From the NCBI GenBank assembly GCA_037954665.1, contig JBBMOL010000132.1, forward strand, positions 496,001 to 560,000: DNA of 64,000 bases, in the 5' to 3' direction. Made by a program: the position numbers and the translations under genes. Of this stretch, positions 22,991 to 35,473 are shown piece by piece (position 1 is the stretch's first letter; each line of letters opens with the position of its first letter). The DNA is from Laguncularia racemosa (lineage: Eukaryota; Streptophyta; Magnoliopsida; Myrtales; Combretaceae). The notes under the pieces were generated by a model that worked only from the letters and a program-made list of their open reading frames with translations, ran no database searches and had not been told where the DNA came from.

Positions 22991-25900
22991 TGGTAAAAGC
23001 ATGTCATATATTGATTAGCCTCGAATTTTGAGCATGTTTATTTAATTACTATAGCAATTCAACCTGTCAATTTTTCTGATATGCGATGTGATGTTCCCGA
23101 GCTCAAAGGGGATAACTATAAGGTTTGGAAGGAGAGGGTCCTCCTTCATTTGGGATGGATGGACATTGATTATGCTATAAGGAAAGAGGAGCCCCTTACA
23201 GTAACTGAAACCAGCACTCTAGATGCGATAAGTCTTTATGAAAAATGGGAGCGATCCAATCACTTATCAGTTATGTTCATAAAGACTAAAATATCTACTG
23301 GTATCAGGGGCTCAATCGAGCAATATCAAAGGGTCCAAGATTTGCTGAAGGCCATTGATGAGCAATTTGCTACTTCAGACAAGGCAATGGCCAACACCCT
23401 AATTATAGAGCTTTCAACTCTAAGACTCACCAGTGTTAAGGGTGTGCGTGATCATATCATGCGCATGAGGGATATTGCAGCCCAATTGAAGGCATTAGAG
23501 GTTGAGTTATTAGAATCCTTCCTTGTTCACTACATTCTTTGCACTTTACCTTAACAGTATAGCCCATTTAAGATATCCTATAACACACATAAGGATAAAT
23601 GGTCAATCAATGAATTATTGACCATGTGTGTTCAGGAAGAGGGCAGACTGCTTATGGAGGAAAAGGAAAAGGAGAATGTGAACTTAACTACTCATGGGAA
23701 GAGCAAAAGGAGGGATCAAGCCAAGGACAAAGGGAAAGGGAAAATCCCTCCCATAAAGGACATTAAGAAGGAAGCTGTGTGCTTTTTCTATAAAAAGAAA
23801 GGGCACATGAAGAAATAGTGCACCAAGTTCATGCAGTGGCTTGATAAGAAAGGTACTCAACTTTCACTTGTTTGTTATGAAACCAATATGATTGATGTTA
23901 ATCATAACACATGGTGGATTGATTCTGGTTCTACAATCCATGTGACCAATTCATTACAGGATTTAAGAAACCTGCGGAATCCAGTGGGAAGTGAGCGTAG
24001 CATCTATTCAGGTAATCAGATGTCCTCACATGTGGAAGCTGTTGGGACGTGCAGTTTAGTTTTACGTAGTGGTTACATTTTGCAATTGAAAAGGACATTT
24101 TATATTCCTAGGTATTCTAGGAATTTAATTTCAGTTTCTAGACTTGTATCAGATGGTTATTCCTTTAACTTTTTGGATTCATGATTTAATTTGTTTTATA
24201 AACCTGATGTTATTGGATGTGGTACTTTGTCTGATGGTCTTTTTCTTCTTAGTTTACAAAACGATGATAACCATACTATTATGCACGTTCATGAAAAGAT
24301 TGGCACTAAACAATGTGTTGTGAATGAGGAATCCTCTATGTTATGGCATCGGAGATTAGGTCATATCTCCATTGATATAATTAAAAGGTTGGTAAATGAT
24401 GGGGTACTTAGTACTTTAGATTTTATCGATTTTGAAACTTGTATAAGTTGTATTAAGGGAAAACAGACTAACAAGTCGAAGAAGGGTGCCAAAAGGAGCT
24501 CTGAATTATTGGAAATCATACATACAGACATTTGTAGTCCAGACATGAATGCGTACCGTAACAAGTACTTCATCTTGTTCATAGATGATTACTCATGATA
24601 TATGTATCTCTACTTGCTTAATAACAAGAATGAAGCACTGGATGCTTTTAAGGTATTTAAAGTTGAAGTAGAAAAACAATGTGGAAAACATATTAAAATC
24701 GTGAGATCTGATAGAGGCGGAGAATACTATGGTAGATACACAGAGAATGGACAAGCGACTGGTCCATTTGTGAGGTTTCTTCAAGAGAATGGGATTGTTG
24801 CCCAATACAATTTACCTGGCTCTCCAGACCAAAATGGAGTAGCTGAAAGGAGAAACCGAACATAATTGGACATGGTGTAGAGTATGCTTGCAAACTCCAA
24901 GCTTCCTGACTTCTTGTGGAACGAAGCTCTTAAAACGGCTGTGTACATATAGAACCGGGTTCCAACCAAGGTTGTCCAAAGGACGCCATTTGAATTATTC
25001 AAAGGGTGAAAACCGAGTTTACGACATGTACGCGTTTGGGGATGTCCGTCTGAAGTAAGAGTCTACAATCCACATGAGAAGAAGTTGGATCCAAGGACTA
25101 TTAGTGGGTATTTCATAGGATATGCCGAAAGGTCTAAAGGATATAGATTTTATTGTCCATCTCATAGTACTAGGTTTGTGGAATCAAGAAATGCAAAATT
25201 TCTTGAGAATTACTTGATCAATGGGAGCGATCGATCTCAAGGCATTGGTTTTGAGAAAGATCATTCAGATGCCCAGTATGACACCTCGGGCAGTGGACTG
25301 ATTGTTGTTAACAACACGCCTCCAGCACAAATACGTGTTGAAAATCCAGTCCCCGAGGTACCACAAGCTGTCAATCCTGATTCAATAGATGTTGAAGTTC
25401 AACAGATACCCGAAGATGTTGAACAACCAGCTGAACAATGTGATCTTGCCCCTCAGGAGAATGTTGATACAGCATTAAGAAGATCTACTAGAGTAAGGAA
25501 ATCAGCAATTCCTGGTGACTATGTTGTATATCTACAAGAGTGTGACTACAATGTTGGAGCCGAAAATGATCCTGAGTCGTTTTCACAGGCCATGAGTTCT
25601 AAGGATTCAAACTTGTGGCATAATGCCATGAAAGAAGAGATGGATTCGATGGCATCTAATGGAGTCTGGAATCTCGTCAAGTTGCCTGATGGTGTAAAAG
25701 CCATTGGATGCAAATGGGTCTTCAAAACTAAGAAAGACTCACAAAGCAACATTGAGAGACATAAAGCAAGACTCGTTGCTAAAGGATTCACTCAAAGGGA
25801 AGGAATTGATTATACAGAGACATTTTCTCCTGTGTCTAAGAAAGATTCCCTTCGTATAACGATGGCTTTGGTTGCACACTTTGATTTAGAGTTACACCAA

Positions 25901-26844
25901 ATGGATGTGAAAACGGCTTTCCTTAATGGTGATCTAGAGGAAGAGGTTTACATGAAACAACCTAAAGGATTCTCTTCGAGTGAAGGTGAGCATTTGGTTT
26001 GCAAGCTTAATAAATCCATATATGGATTAAAACAAGCCTCTCGTCAATGGTATTTGAAATTCCATGATATCATCACTTCATTTGGCTTTGAAGAAAACAT
26101 GATGGATCAATGTATATACCAAAAGGTCAGTGGGAGTAAAATTTGTTTTCTTGTGCTATATGTGGATGATATTTTACTTGCAACCAATAATAAGGGTTTG
26201 CTATATGAGGTGAAACAATTTCTCTCAAAGAGCTTTGATATGAAGGATATGGGTGAGGCATCTTATGTCATTGGCATTAAGATCCATAGGGATAGATCTC
26301 AAGGCATTTTAGGTTTGTCTCAAGAAACCTATATCAATAAAGTTTTAGAGAGATATCGGATGAAAGATTGTTCACCAAATGTAGCACCCATTGTAAAGGG
26401 TGATAAATTCAGCTTAAGTCAATGTCCCAAAAATGAGCTCGAGCAGGAACAAATGAGAAACATCCCATATGCTTTAGCTATTGGAAGCCTAATGTATGCT
26501 CAGGTCTGTACCAGACCTGACATTGCATTTGCTATTGGGATACTAGGAAGATATCAGAGTAACCCAGGTATTGACCACTGGAGAGCTGCAAAGAAGGTAA
26601 TGAGATACCTTCAAGAGACAAAGGGCTATATGCTCATGTATAGATGGACCGATAATTTGGAGGTTGTTGGATACTCCGATGCGGACTTTGCTGGCTGTGT
26701 TGATTCATGTAAATCAACATCTGGTTACGTTTTCATGCTTGCCAGTGGGGCCGTATCTTGGAGAAGTGCAAAGCAGACCTTGACTGCTACTTCCACGATG
26801 GAGGCCGAGTTCGTATCTTCTTTTGAGGCTACCTCACATGGTGT

Positions 26845-26849
26845 ATGGT
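26845..26849. repeat. Nested gypsy-like element TSD, left (ATGGT)
   Basis: Matches 31880-31884. Removing the element and one copy restores continuity of the copia RNase H frame. Confidence 0.9.
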
Positions 26850-28405
26850 TGATCTACGCAAAAAGAGATATCAAATGAGCGTGAATAAATACCGGCAAGT
26901 GTACCGGATCAGATCAAGTAATATAGTGATAGAAGAGTGTCGAACCATGAAGATTGATTAAGTAATAGACCTATATCAATTTCTACTATTATTTAAGCAA
27001 TGATATTTGATGAGAATTGAATGAATTATACTAAATGCTCAAAAAGAGAATTGTGTTTGAAAAATGATGAATTGATGGTGGGAAATAGAATCCACCCTAA
27101 TTCTACTAATCATATTGCCTTCGTGTTATAATAACTCATAGCTATATGGATTTTCACAAGAAATTAACAAAACCTTAATCCTTTATCAAGTTTTAAAGTA
27201 TCATAACCCCAATTTGATTTAATAGCTCCCACTAATTTAAATCAATGGAGGATTCTAATTCACAATCATAAATTTCCCAATTATATGATTGCCTAATATC
27301 TTTAAAATAATTTCTCCTAATCCCTTAGTGAAAAATTTAATAAAAATATCGCTTGAAACACTTAGGTCAATTTCTAATAAAATTCAATAACGCTGCTTCC
27401 GCATGAATTATTAAATCTTACTTAAGAATTCCTGATAAAACCTAAATTTCTCTTTCGAGTCATTTACATTCCTATGCATTGATTTCAATTACAAAATACA
27501 ATTCATAGCATGACTTCTTATATGAAAATTCTGTATATCTATATGTCCTATAACATGAATACAATGATCATTTTAGTATGAATTATGGCTTCATCATGTT
27601 TCCCATAAGGATGATTTAGAACATTATAGTATGAATTGCATAAAAACAATTGAAATAAATAGGTGCAATGGAATTCATATTGAACAACAAGAATAAACTA
27701 ATAAATGGCATAAAAGAAAATAAAGTAAATGAAACAATTGCTATAATCTTCAAGAAAACTTGTAGAACTTCAATCTTCCAAAATGATTTCTCGAATTCTT
27801 CAATTGAAAGCAAACTTTAGCAAAATAACATTCCTTCTTCAAACTAAAATTTGGAATAACATGAAATGTAAAGGAATTAAAGAGAATGTAAAATCCTAAA
27901 GTTCCTAAGGGAATTCTAATGATTCAAAAGAAAGACAAATGATGCTAAAACAAAGAAGAAAAACAAAAGATTCTAAACAAAAGGGATGCTAAACAAAAGG
28001 GATGCTCCCAAGGTTCACACAAGGGGCCTATTTATAGATCCAAAGAGGAGGAGGATAAGGTTGATCTGATGAGGAGTTAAGTCAGTAAATTAATTAAGAT
28101 ACGATTTTGGAGAGATTTTCGCAATGGATATCCGGCGAGTAATGTAGTCCGGCCTAAGGCCGACGACTTTAATGCTTTTTTAGGCCGGTTTAATGTAGGT
28201 CGGCGGCCTTCAGTGCAATCCTCCGCTCGCTTCTTCAATTTTGTGAAAAACTCCTCCAATTAACTTGTAATTTACTTTTGGGTCCTCAAAACCTGAATTT
28301 TCACAATAAACACCATTAAATATCATTTCTTTATATTTTCTTATAATATTGAAATAAATTTAATATAAATCCAAAAGAAAATATAAGTATAATGTGATCT
28401 TATCA
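26850..28405 (-). repeat. Nested element 3' LTR
   Basis: 1556 bp, near-identical to 30329-31879. It has an extra 14-bp repeat unit (AACAAAAGGGATGCT words near 27975-28005) and lacks one GGCCTAAGGCC block. A minus-strand TATAAATA lies near 28028. Confidence 0.9.
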
Positions 28406-28425
28406 TCATCCCCACACTTGAACTT
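28406..28425 (-). other. Nested element polypurine tract
   Basis: Read on minus, AAGTGTGGGGATGA directly precedes the TGATAAGATC start of the 3' LTR. Confidence 0.75.
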
Positions 28426-29907
28426 TTGCTTGTCCTCAAGCAAAATAATTGATTTAAACAAGAGAAATACATCATTGAACTTCTGGTGCCCATTGTTCTG
28501 ACCATACTGAAATTTGTAACTAGTATATCTAGTTGAAATTTAGTAGTTAATCTAAATACAACAGATTTTTAATCCCAGTGTTTAACAATAAAAAACAATA
28601 CTTAGTCCATAAGGAAAAACATTCATTTAAACTTCATTGGTTATTAGCAAGTATAATCTCCCTCAATTTTACTTCTCTAAACAAGATAACAAGAAGTAAA
28701 AGCATATGGTATCCATTTTTTCCTAGAATTTCTCCCTTTTTTTTTTTATTTGCCTTAATTGACAACGGAGTGAGACTTCACTCTTCTGAGGGACTAAAGC
28801 TCGCCCATGTCAACCTGGCTTTCATTAAGGTACTAAATTTTTGCCTTTCCGCCCTTCTCGTTATTATGAGTTCATTGAGTCGGCACATCCTGGGCTCATC
28901 GCCTAAGTGACCAGGTTTTAAAGGGACCCCTACGAACTCTTCCTCACACTAACATTTAAGATTGGATACTCTTAACTTACTTTCCTGAGTTATTGGAGTA
29001 AAGGCTCTTTTTTTTTTTTATTAAGGGATCACTAAGTAAAATATTTCCTTTACCTCTTTCACTAGGTGTTAAGGTATTCTCAAAGAAATTTCAAGAGAGA
29101 TTTATCCCAACCAATTTTTCCTTGAAGTAAACTTGCTTGTTTTTCAACTTAAGGACTCAATCTCAAGTTCAAAGGCTAAACATAGGGTAAACCCCGTTCT
29201 CTAGAAATTTTACTATTAAATTTTAACTATGTAAACTAGTCACAACAGTTGGCGAGTAGAGCACCAATCTAAGTCAATTTCAGGATTTCATTGATGATAA
29301 ACACTTAAGGACATAAATAAAGCATGGGACTTGTAAGCTCATGATGTATGCAATCATTATACTTCTACATTTATAATTCCTTCCCCACACTTAAATTGGA
29401 CAATGTCCTAATTGTTCCTATAATAGCACAAAATTAAGCGAAAGAATGTCAATGCAAAAATTGAAACACTGGTACTTCCCTGGTGTAAAATTGTTCATCA
29501 GCAAGAAAATTCCTCCCAAAATGTTTGTCATCCTTGGAGTGTCTTGAATGCAAGAGGGGAGTGAGTGAGAGAGTGAAGAGAAAATAGGTCAAAGAGAGAG
29601 GAGAAGTGCGAGAGAGAGGGAGAGCAGTTGTGAGAGAATAAGTGAGTAAGAGAGAAAAATAAGTGAGTAAATGAGAGAGAGAGAAGGGCCAGCCAATGTC
29701 TAAAAACCAGACAAAGGCTGACACCCTGTACCTGTACTCCGCCGTCCTTTATTTGTACCGAGAGTTTCAGGTCGGCTGAAAGCCGGCGGCTTTTATTCAT
29801 CCTTGAATTAGAAATTTTTTATTTTTTATTTATTCCTCTTTTTTTATTATTATTTTTCTTAATTTTTTTTTTACATCAACGAAACTAAAACACTAGTGTA
29901 TATACTT
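28426..29907 (-). other. Nested element internal non-coding part
   Basis: This is the long 3' untranslated part of the element. It contains a GAGAGA-rich stretch at 29560-29690 and a GCCGGCGGC word near 29780. No reading frame of a known retrotransposon protein is present. Confidence 0.6.
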
Positions 29908-30189
29908 ATTGAGCATGGGCTGCCTCCCATGAAGCGCTTAGTTTATAGTCGCTAGCCCGACTTTTCCAGTTCATGTCCTCAAATCTCCTAAATCCACAGT
30001 TGTGGCATCTTTATCAACATTTTCCCCTTCATAGTAATGTTTGAGAAAATAACCGTTTACTTTGAAAGTACGGTTGTCTTCTGCCATGTCAACTTCTTTC
30101 CTTCTTCTTTGCTCTCTTCTAAGTTGTTGCAAGGTGTGTGCTATCTCAAGAGTAATTGGTAGAAGTTCAGCACTTCTACTCTTGTGCAT
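29908..30189 (-). pseudogene. Gypsy integrase C-terminal remnant
   Basis: The minus frame has FKVNGYFLKHYYEGE, a motif seen at the integrase end of Ty3/gypsy polyproteins, then a Val/Asp-rich tail. In another frame SASWEAAHAQ and a stop follow at 29908-29940, also typical of the end of such ORFs. It joins almost directly to the 5' untranslated part, which shows that most of gag-pol was deleted. Confidence 0.65.
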
Positions 30190-30303
30190 AAAAAACCTTC
30201 AAAGAGAACTGGAAACGATCACACAATGATAAAAAAAAATTAAATAACAAAATAATTGAGCCTGAATTAACAATAGAATCTGAAGATGGTCTAATATTAA
30301 TCA

Positions 30304-30322
30304 ATCCCCAGCAACGGCGCCA
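30304..30322 (-). other. Nested element primer binding site (tRNA-Asp)
   Basis: Minus-strand TGGCGCCGTTGCTGGGGAT matches the complement of plant tRNA-Asp 3' end (one difference from TGGCGCCGTTGCCGGGGAT). It lies six bases inside the 5' LTR edge. Confidence 0.85.
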
Positions 30323-30328
30323 AAAACT

Positions 30329-31879
30329 TGATCCACGCAAAAAGAGATATAAAATGAGCGTGAATAAATACCGGCAAGTGTACCAGATCGGATCAAGTAA
30401 TATAGTGAGAGAAGAGTGTCGAACCACGAAGATTGATTAAGTAATAGACCTATATCAATTTCTACTATTATTTAGGCAATGATATTTGATGAGAATTGAA
30501 TGAATTATACTAAATGCTCAAAAAGAGAATTATGTTTGAAAAATGATGAATTGATGGTGGGAAATAGAATCCACCCTAATTCTACTAATCATATTGCCTT
30601 CATGTTATAATAACTCATAGTTATATGGATTTTCACAAGAAATTAACAAAACCTTAATCCTTTATCAAGTTTTAAAGTATCATAACCCCAATTTGATTTA
30701 ATAGCTCCCACTAATTTAAATCAATGGAGGATTCTAATTCACAATCATAAATTTCCCAATTATATGATTGCCTAATATCTTTAAAATAATTTCTCCTAAT
30801 CCCTTAGTGAAAAATTTAATAAAAATATTGCATGAAACACTTAGGTCAATTTCTAATAAAATTCAATAACGCTGCTTCCGCATGAATTATTAAATCTTAC
30901 TTAGGAATTCCTGATAAAACCTAAATTTCTCTTTCGAGTCATTTACATTCCTATGCATTGATTTCAATTACAAAATACAATTCATAGCAGGACTTCTTAT
31001 ATGAAAATTCTGTATATCTATATGTCCTATAACATGAATACAATGATCATTTTAGTATGAATTATGGCTTCATCATGTTTCCCACAAGGATGATTTAGAA
31101 CATTATAGTATGAATTGCATAAAAACAATTGAAATAAATAGGTGCAATGGAATTCATATTGAACAACAAGAATAAACTAATAAATGGCATAAAAGAAAAT
31201 AAAGTAAATGAAACAATTGCTATAATCTTCAAGAAAACTTGTAGAACTTCAATCTTCCAAAATGATTTCTCGAATTCTTTAATTGAAAGCAAACTTTAGC
31301 AAAATATCATTCCTTCTTCAAACAAAAATTTGGAATAACATGAAATGTAAAGGAATTAAAGAGAATGTAAAATCCTAAAGTTCCTAAGGGAATTCTAATG
31401 ATTCAAAAGAAAGACAAATGATGCTAAAACAAAGAAGAAAAACAAAAGATGCTAAACAAAAGGGATGCTCCCAAGGTTCACACAAGGGGGCTATTTATAG
31501 ATCCAAAGAGGAAGGGGATAAGGTTGATCTGATGAGGAGTTGAGTCAGCAAATTAATTAAGATACGATTTTGGAGAGATTTTCGCAATGGATATTCGGGG
31601 AGTAATGTAGGCTGGCCTAAGGCCGGCGGCTTTAATGCTTTTTTAGGCCGGTTTAATGTAGGTCGGCCTAAGGCCGGTGGCCTTCAATGCAATCCTCCGC
31701 TCGCTTCTTCAATTTTGTGAAAAACTCCTCCAATTAACTTGTAATTTACTTTTGGGTCCTCAAAACCTGAATTTTCACAATAAACACCATTAAATATCAT
31801 TTCTTTATATTTTCTTATAATATTGAAATAAATTTAATATAAATCCAAAAGAAAATATAAGTATAATGTGATCTTATCA
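30329..31879 (-). repeat. Nested element 5' LTR
   Basis: 1551 bp. It differs from the other LTR by roughly two dozen substitutions seen by eye and a few short indels. It carries two GGCCTAAGGCCGG palindromic blocks near 31614-31680. Confidence 0.9.
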
Positions 31880-32443
31880 ATGGTTAAGGAGTTTTATATC
31901 TGGGCTTAGTATTGTCGACTCTATTTCTAGGCCATTAAGATTTAACTGTGATAACTCAGCTGCTGTATTTATGGCTAAAAACAATAAGAGTGGTAGTCGA
32001 AATAAGCATATCGACATCAAGTACTTGGCCATAAGAGAATGTGTTAAGGAAAAGAAAGTAGTCATTGAGCACATTAGCACTGAGTTAATGATAGTTGATC
32101 CTTTAACTAAAGGCATGCAACTAAAGAATTTTAAGGATCATGTGATGAGAATGGGACTTGGTTCCATAATGTAATCTTTGATTGTATATAATGTTAATGA
32201 AACTCTTATTCAGTTGATGTTTTCTCATTTAGCCTTGTGTACACATTTTTTTATTCATTTATTTTGAGAAATGTCATTAAGTTTGGACCTAAAATGAACA
32301 TCGGGTTTATTCATCAAGTTCTATGGGGTTGAGAAGCACAATGCATTGTAATACATGGGAGATAATACTTGTCATTAGAGGACCTATCACCATGATTCAT
32401 GAATTTTGTTTCTCATTAAGATAAATTATGGAATACATGGACC

Positions 32444-32454
32444 AAGTGGGAGAA
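32444..32454 (+). other. Copia polypurine tract
   Basis: AAGTGGGAGAA immediately before the 3' LTR, the expected plus-strand primer. Confidence 0.85.
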
Positions 32455-32874
32455 TATTGGTTATTCTCTCCTATTTAATTGGAAACAAATAACCGCAAGA
32501 GATGGTCCATGAATCTCATAATATTATGAACAATATTATCCTACTAAATCAGGAACAATAAATCCCACTATATCAGGAAAGATATGTTCCAAATAATTCC
32601 TAATTTGTGGAACAACTCATTGATGGAATGAGTTATAAATAGGAATACTACGGGGTCCCTAATCCTACTCACTACTACAGAAAATACACCATCTATATTG
32701 AGTGAATTAAGGTTTAGAAGCACCAACCATAACTGAGACGCAAAACCATTTTCCACCGAGCATGACACCTATTTGCTTTGCAATGGCTTGAGGTATGTAA
32801 AGGATCTATTTTTGCTTCCGCTGTTACATATGATTAAACAGTATTTAATAAAGTTTTTTTTTAATAAGTTTACA
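32455..32874 (+). repeat. Copia 3' LTR
   Basis: 420 bp, aligned end to end with 21111-21554. The first dinucleotide is TA rather than TG, a G-to-A change. One 24-bp unit instead of two. Confidence 0.95.
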
Positions 32875-32879
32875 ATATG
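32875..32879. repeat. Copia TSD, right (ATATG)
   Basis: Matches 21106-21110. Confidence 0.85.
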
Positions 32880-35380
32880 AGGAAAATGTTGGGTTTATAT
32901 TTAGTAATTTAGTTTAAAGAAAACAAGGTTGTATTCATGGTGTCAAGCTCTTAGAGATAGCACCAGCTAGACGATGCTAAGTGTTATTGTCCGGATAGTA
33001 ATATCTGAATTTTGAAGCCCTTCTATTCCATATATCATTAATTTATTCATTAATTTGAAATTACATTAATTTATTCATTTTACTTCGGATAATTTGTTAT
33101 TTTGAAGCTCAAGAAGCCTACTTTTATTTAAGATCATCAAACCTTAGTAAAATAGTAATGGTATTTGAAGTCTGGATCCATAGCAAAATAAGCCTCAATT
33201 AGTTTATATTAGGTTGATTGAAATAATCTAATGTAATTAATTATTAATAATCCATAACTTGCCTCTCTTTCTATTTCAATTCTGTCCATGTTACTGCTGA
33301 AAAGGGTGGTAGGGAAGGAAAATTTACGTGGAAAAAAGAAAGCTTTTTTACCGTTGGAATCGCGAGGTTGCTTGCGACTAGGTGGTGGTTGTTCGGAAAC
33401 GCGACACCCGCCTGAGTTCTCGTCGGAGATCCTTATAGGGAGCCACGAACTGCTCTGTTGTCTTCATGCATGACTCCACAACCAAACAGGAAAATGAAAA
33501 CAAGAAAGAAACTAGTTATACAAAAAGAAGAGGGAGTAGGGTTTGGTGGAGAAGGGAGAAGTAAAGAAATGAGTAGAATGGAATCTCTCATTCTTGCCTG
33601 TTCTTGAGAGTTACTAAGAATGAAATCTTCATCAACTTGACAATCTATCTGAGTGTATTATGGCTTAATATATATTTTCAATATTCGATATTCGTCTACT
33701 GTATTTTTATAAAGCCTTCTAACTCCGTAATTCAGAATTAACATTTACTTATATTATCTTATGAATATTATCTATTAACCTTTATACTTTTCTTGTTATC
33801 TTCTATTACATTTATTTATTTATTTATTTTGAAATTGTAAGTGTTATATTTCTTAAATCAAACTTGTATTAGATTTCATAATAATAATAATAATAATTTT
33901 TCTTTTTATTTCCTTTTTTTGTATGGTTATATAAAATTTCTTATTTGTAATATATACTAAACTTTTAAGAGTGGTGATGTATTCTCTCGGTCCTAAGCGT
34001 GTTTGATCCTTATCCTAAATTTATTTAGTTAATTAGTTTGTAAATATTTAAAATTTTGAAATTTCACTATAATTCCTCCTTGGTATTCATATATGAATAT
34101 TTCGCCCAGAGTCCATAGCCCTAAATGTTCATTTAACACTCTTATTTTATGATTACACTTAATTTACTCGCTAATCAATTCTTTTTGAAGATTCGGTTAT
34201 TCAAATAGATTTATATTTTATAATATATAGTCATTCAGTAATACCATATTAAGTTTAAGATTATAAATTATATGCATTTACTTTGCTTGTATCTATTAAT
34301 CATTTTTCAATTTATTGTATGATTTACTAGTTGTTTAGTTTTTTTTTTTTTGTCCAAAAATTCATCATATGTCTTAATTATAATATTGTCTACATTATGT
34401 TTCATTTTATTATACAGTTAGTTTACTACAAGCATAGTTATGAAATTATTCTTGTATTAGAGTCAATATTACAAACTGGTTAACAATACTTATCTTGTTC
34501 AAGTTTATTATTTTATGTTCAAGAAAATCTTAGCCTTTGTTTTAGAGTATTTATAGGTTTGATCTTCAAATCAAAGTTTCTTATTACTTAATTTTGAAAG
34601 TTAACCTCTTTAGGTTAGCTAGTCTAAACTTTGGAACTTTGCTACAATGTTTAACCAAAGATCATGATTGTTTCTTGAAAAATATCAATCCAATAGTTTA
34701 AAAAAATTAAGGATGCTAAATCCTACCTAATCCTAAATGGTTATCTCCTATACTATCGACATAAAAAAAAAAAATTAAATTCTCCTTCTCAAACTTTTGA
34801 GGATTTCACACCCCAAGTATGGTTGATCCAAGCATTTAGAATTTTGAATAAATTATTTAATGGAGTTGTGCATGTAATTATATCTAGTATCTTCCACTTA
34901 TTCAAGAATACTTAAAATACTTTTTTGTTTAATTACTAAATCTTCAACACGGTAGTGCATTTGAATGATTATTAAAAAATTTTGGGTTGCTTATGTACAC
35001 TTTTTTAAGATAAACAAACTTAAAGTATTAATTTTTTTATTGGCTTTATACAATTGAAAAATACTGTTTTATGTGATCTTAAATTTTAAAATAATCAATT
35101 CAATTTTGATCATTTTTTCCTAAACTTAAAGTATCCTACTCTATTCATGTTTATAAGTAATCATATTAGTGAAATAAAAATATCTACAATTAGATTTAAT
35201 ATTGCATAATTTTCAACATATTGAAATTGATTAGTAAAACTCATATTTTTATATTTTATTGATAGTCATTTTGTCCAAAATTTGAAAAAATGTCTCTTTC
35301 TCAGTTCTATTTTATTAATTCATAAAAAAATACATAAAAATAAAAATAATAAGAAAAGAAAATCCGATAACGAAAAGGAG
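32880..35380. other. Intergenic region upstream of the three-exon gene
   Basis: Mostly AT-rich. A stretch of normal composition at 33280-33480 has an open frame of 61 codons (33288-33473) that I cannot assign. No transposon ends were recognised. Confidence 0.45.
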
Positions 35381-35381
35381 G

Positions 35382-35388
35382 CCCTAAA
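35382..35388 (+). promoter_or_regulatory. Telo-box-like element (CCCTAAA)
   Basis: CCCTAAA follows an AGGCC word about 90 bases before the ATG. Such elements are frequent in promoters of plant genes for organelle and ribosome biogenesis. Functional use here is an inference. Confidence 0.4.
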
Positions 35389-35473
35389 CCCAAACGGTTA
35401 AACCTCATCTCCGGCTCTGCATTGCACCCTTACCTACGATTCAATTACCATCAAAACTCACTCCTTCACTGCA

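Larger units (their letters stand above)
26850..31879 (-). mobile_element. Nested Ty3/gypsy-like LTR element, internally deleted
   Basis: The element has two LTRs of about 1.55 kb, TG...CA ends, ATGGT TSDs, a tRNA-Asp PBS next to the right LTR and a purine tract next to the left LTR, so it is transcribed on minus. The internal part is only 1.9 kb and holds no gag, protease, reverse transcriptase or RNase H. Only an integrase-C-terminus-like fragment remains. It is best described as a non-autonomous gypsy derivative that would need enzymes in trans. Confidence 0.9.
23081..32174 (+). pseudogene. Copia gag-pol, disrupted and split by insertion
   Basis: Gag starts near 23081 with the copia-type LKGDNYKVWKERVLLHL block. 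A zinc-knuckle remnant lies near 23775-23825 (CFFYKKKGH; second Cys replaced by Tyr, followed by a stop). Protease has the DSGST active site near 23920. Integrase has the pre-integrase HRRLGH, C-x2-C, HTDIC and DRGGEY motifs (24340-24850). The longest intact frame, 25085-26849, holds the integrase end, reverse transcriptase with YVDD near 26160 and RNase H. RNase H is cut after GVW at 26849 and resumes at 31880, ending at TAA 32172-32174. Point stops lie near 23815, 24182, 24596, 24863, 24878 and 24950, and a frame break near 25008-25025. It is not functional. Confidence 0.9.
21111..32874 (+). mobile_element. Ty1/copia LTR retrotransposon, interrupted by a nested element
   Basis: The element runs from TGTTGGTTAT to TTTACA, with two LTRs, a PBS, a PPT and perfect ATATG TSDs. 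Without the nested insertion (26850-31879 plus one TSD) it would be about 6.7 kb, including an unusually long, repeat-rich leader of about 1.5 kb. Domain order is gag, protease, integrase, reverse transcriptase, RNase H, which defines Ty1/copia. Several stops, frameshifts and the insertion make it inactive. Confidence 0.95.

Noticed and set aside
27616..27813. Identical minus frames at 27616-27813 and 31095-31292
   Set aside because: They lie in the two LTRs of the nested element and are duplicated for that reason; no protein motif.
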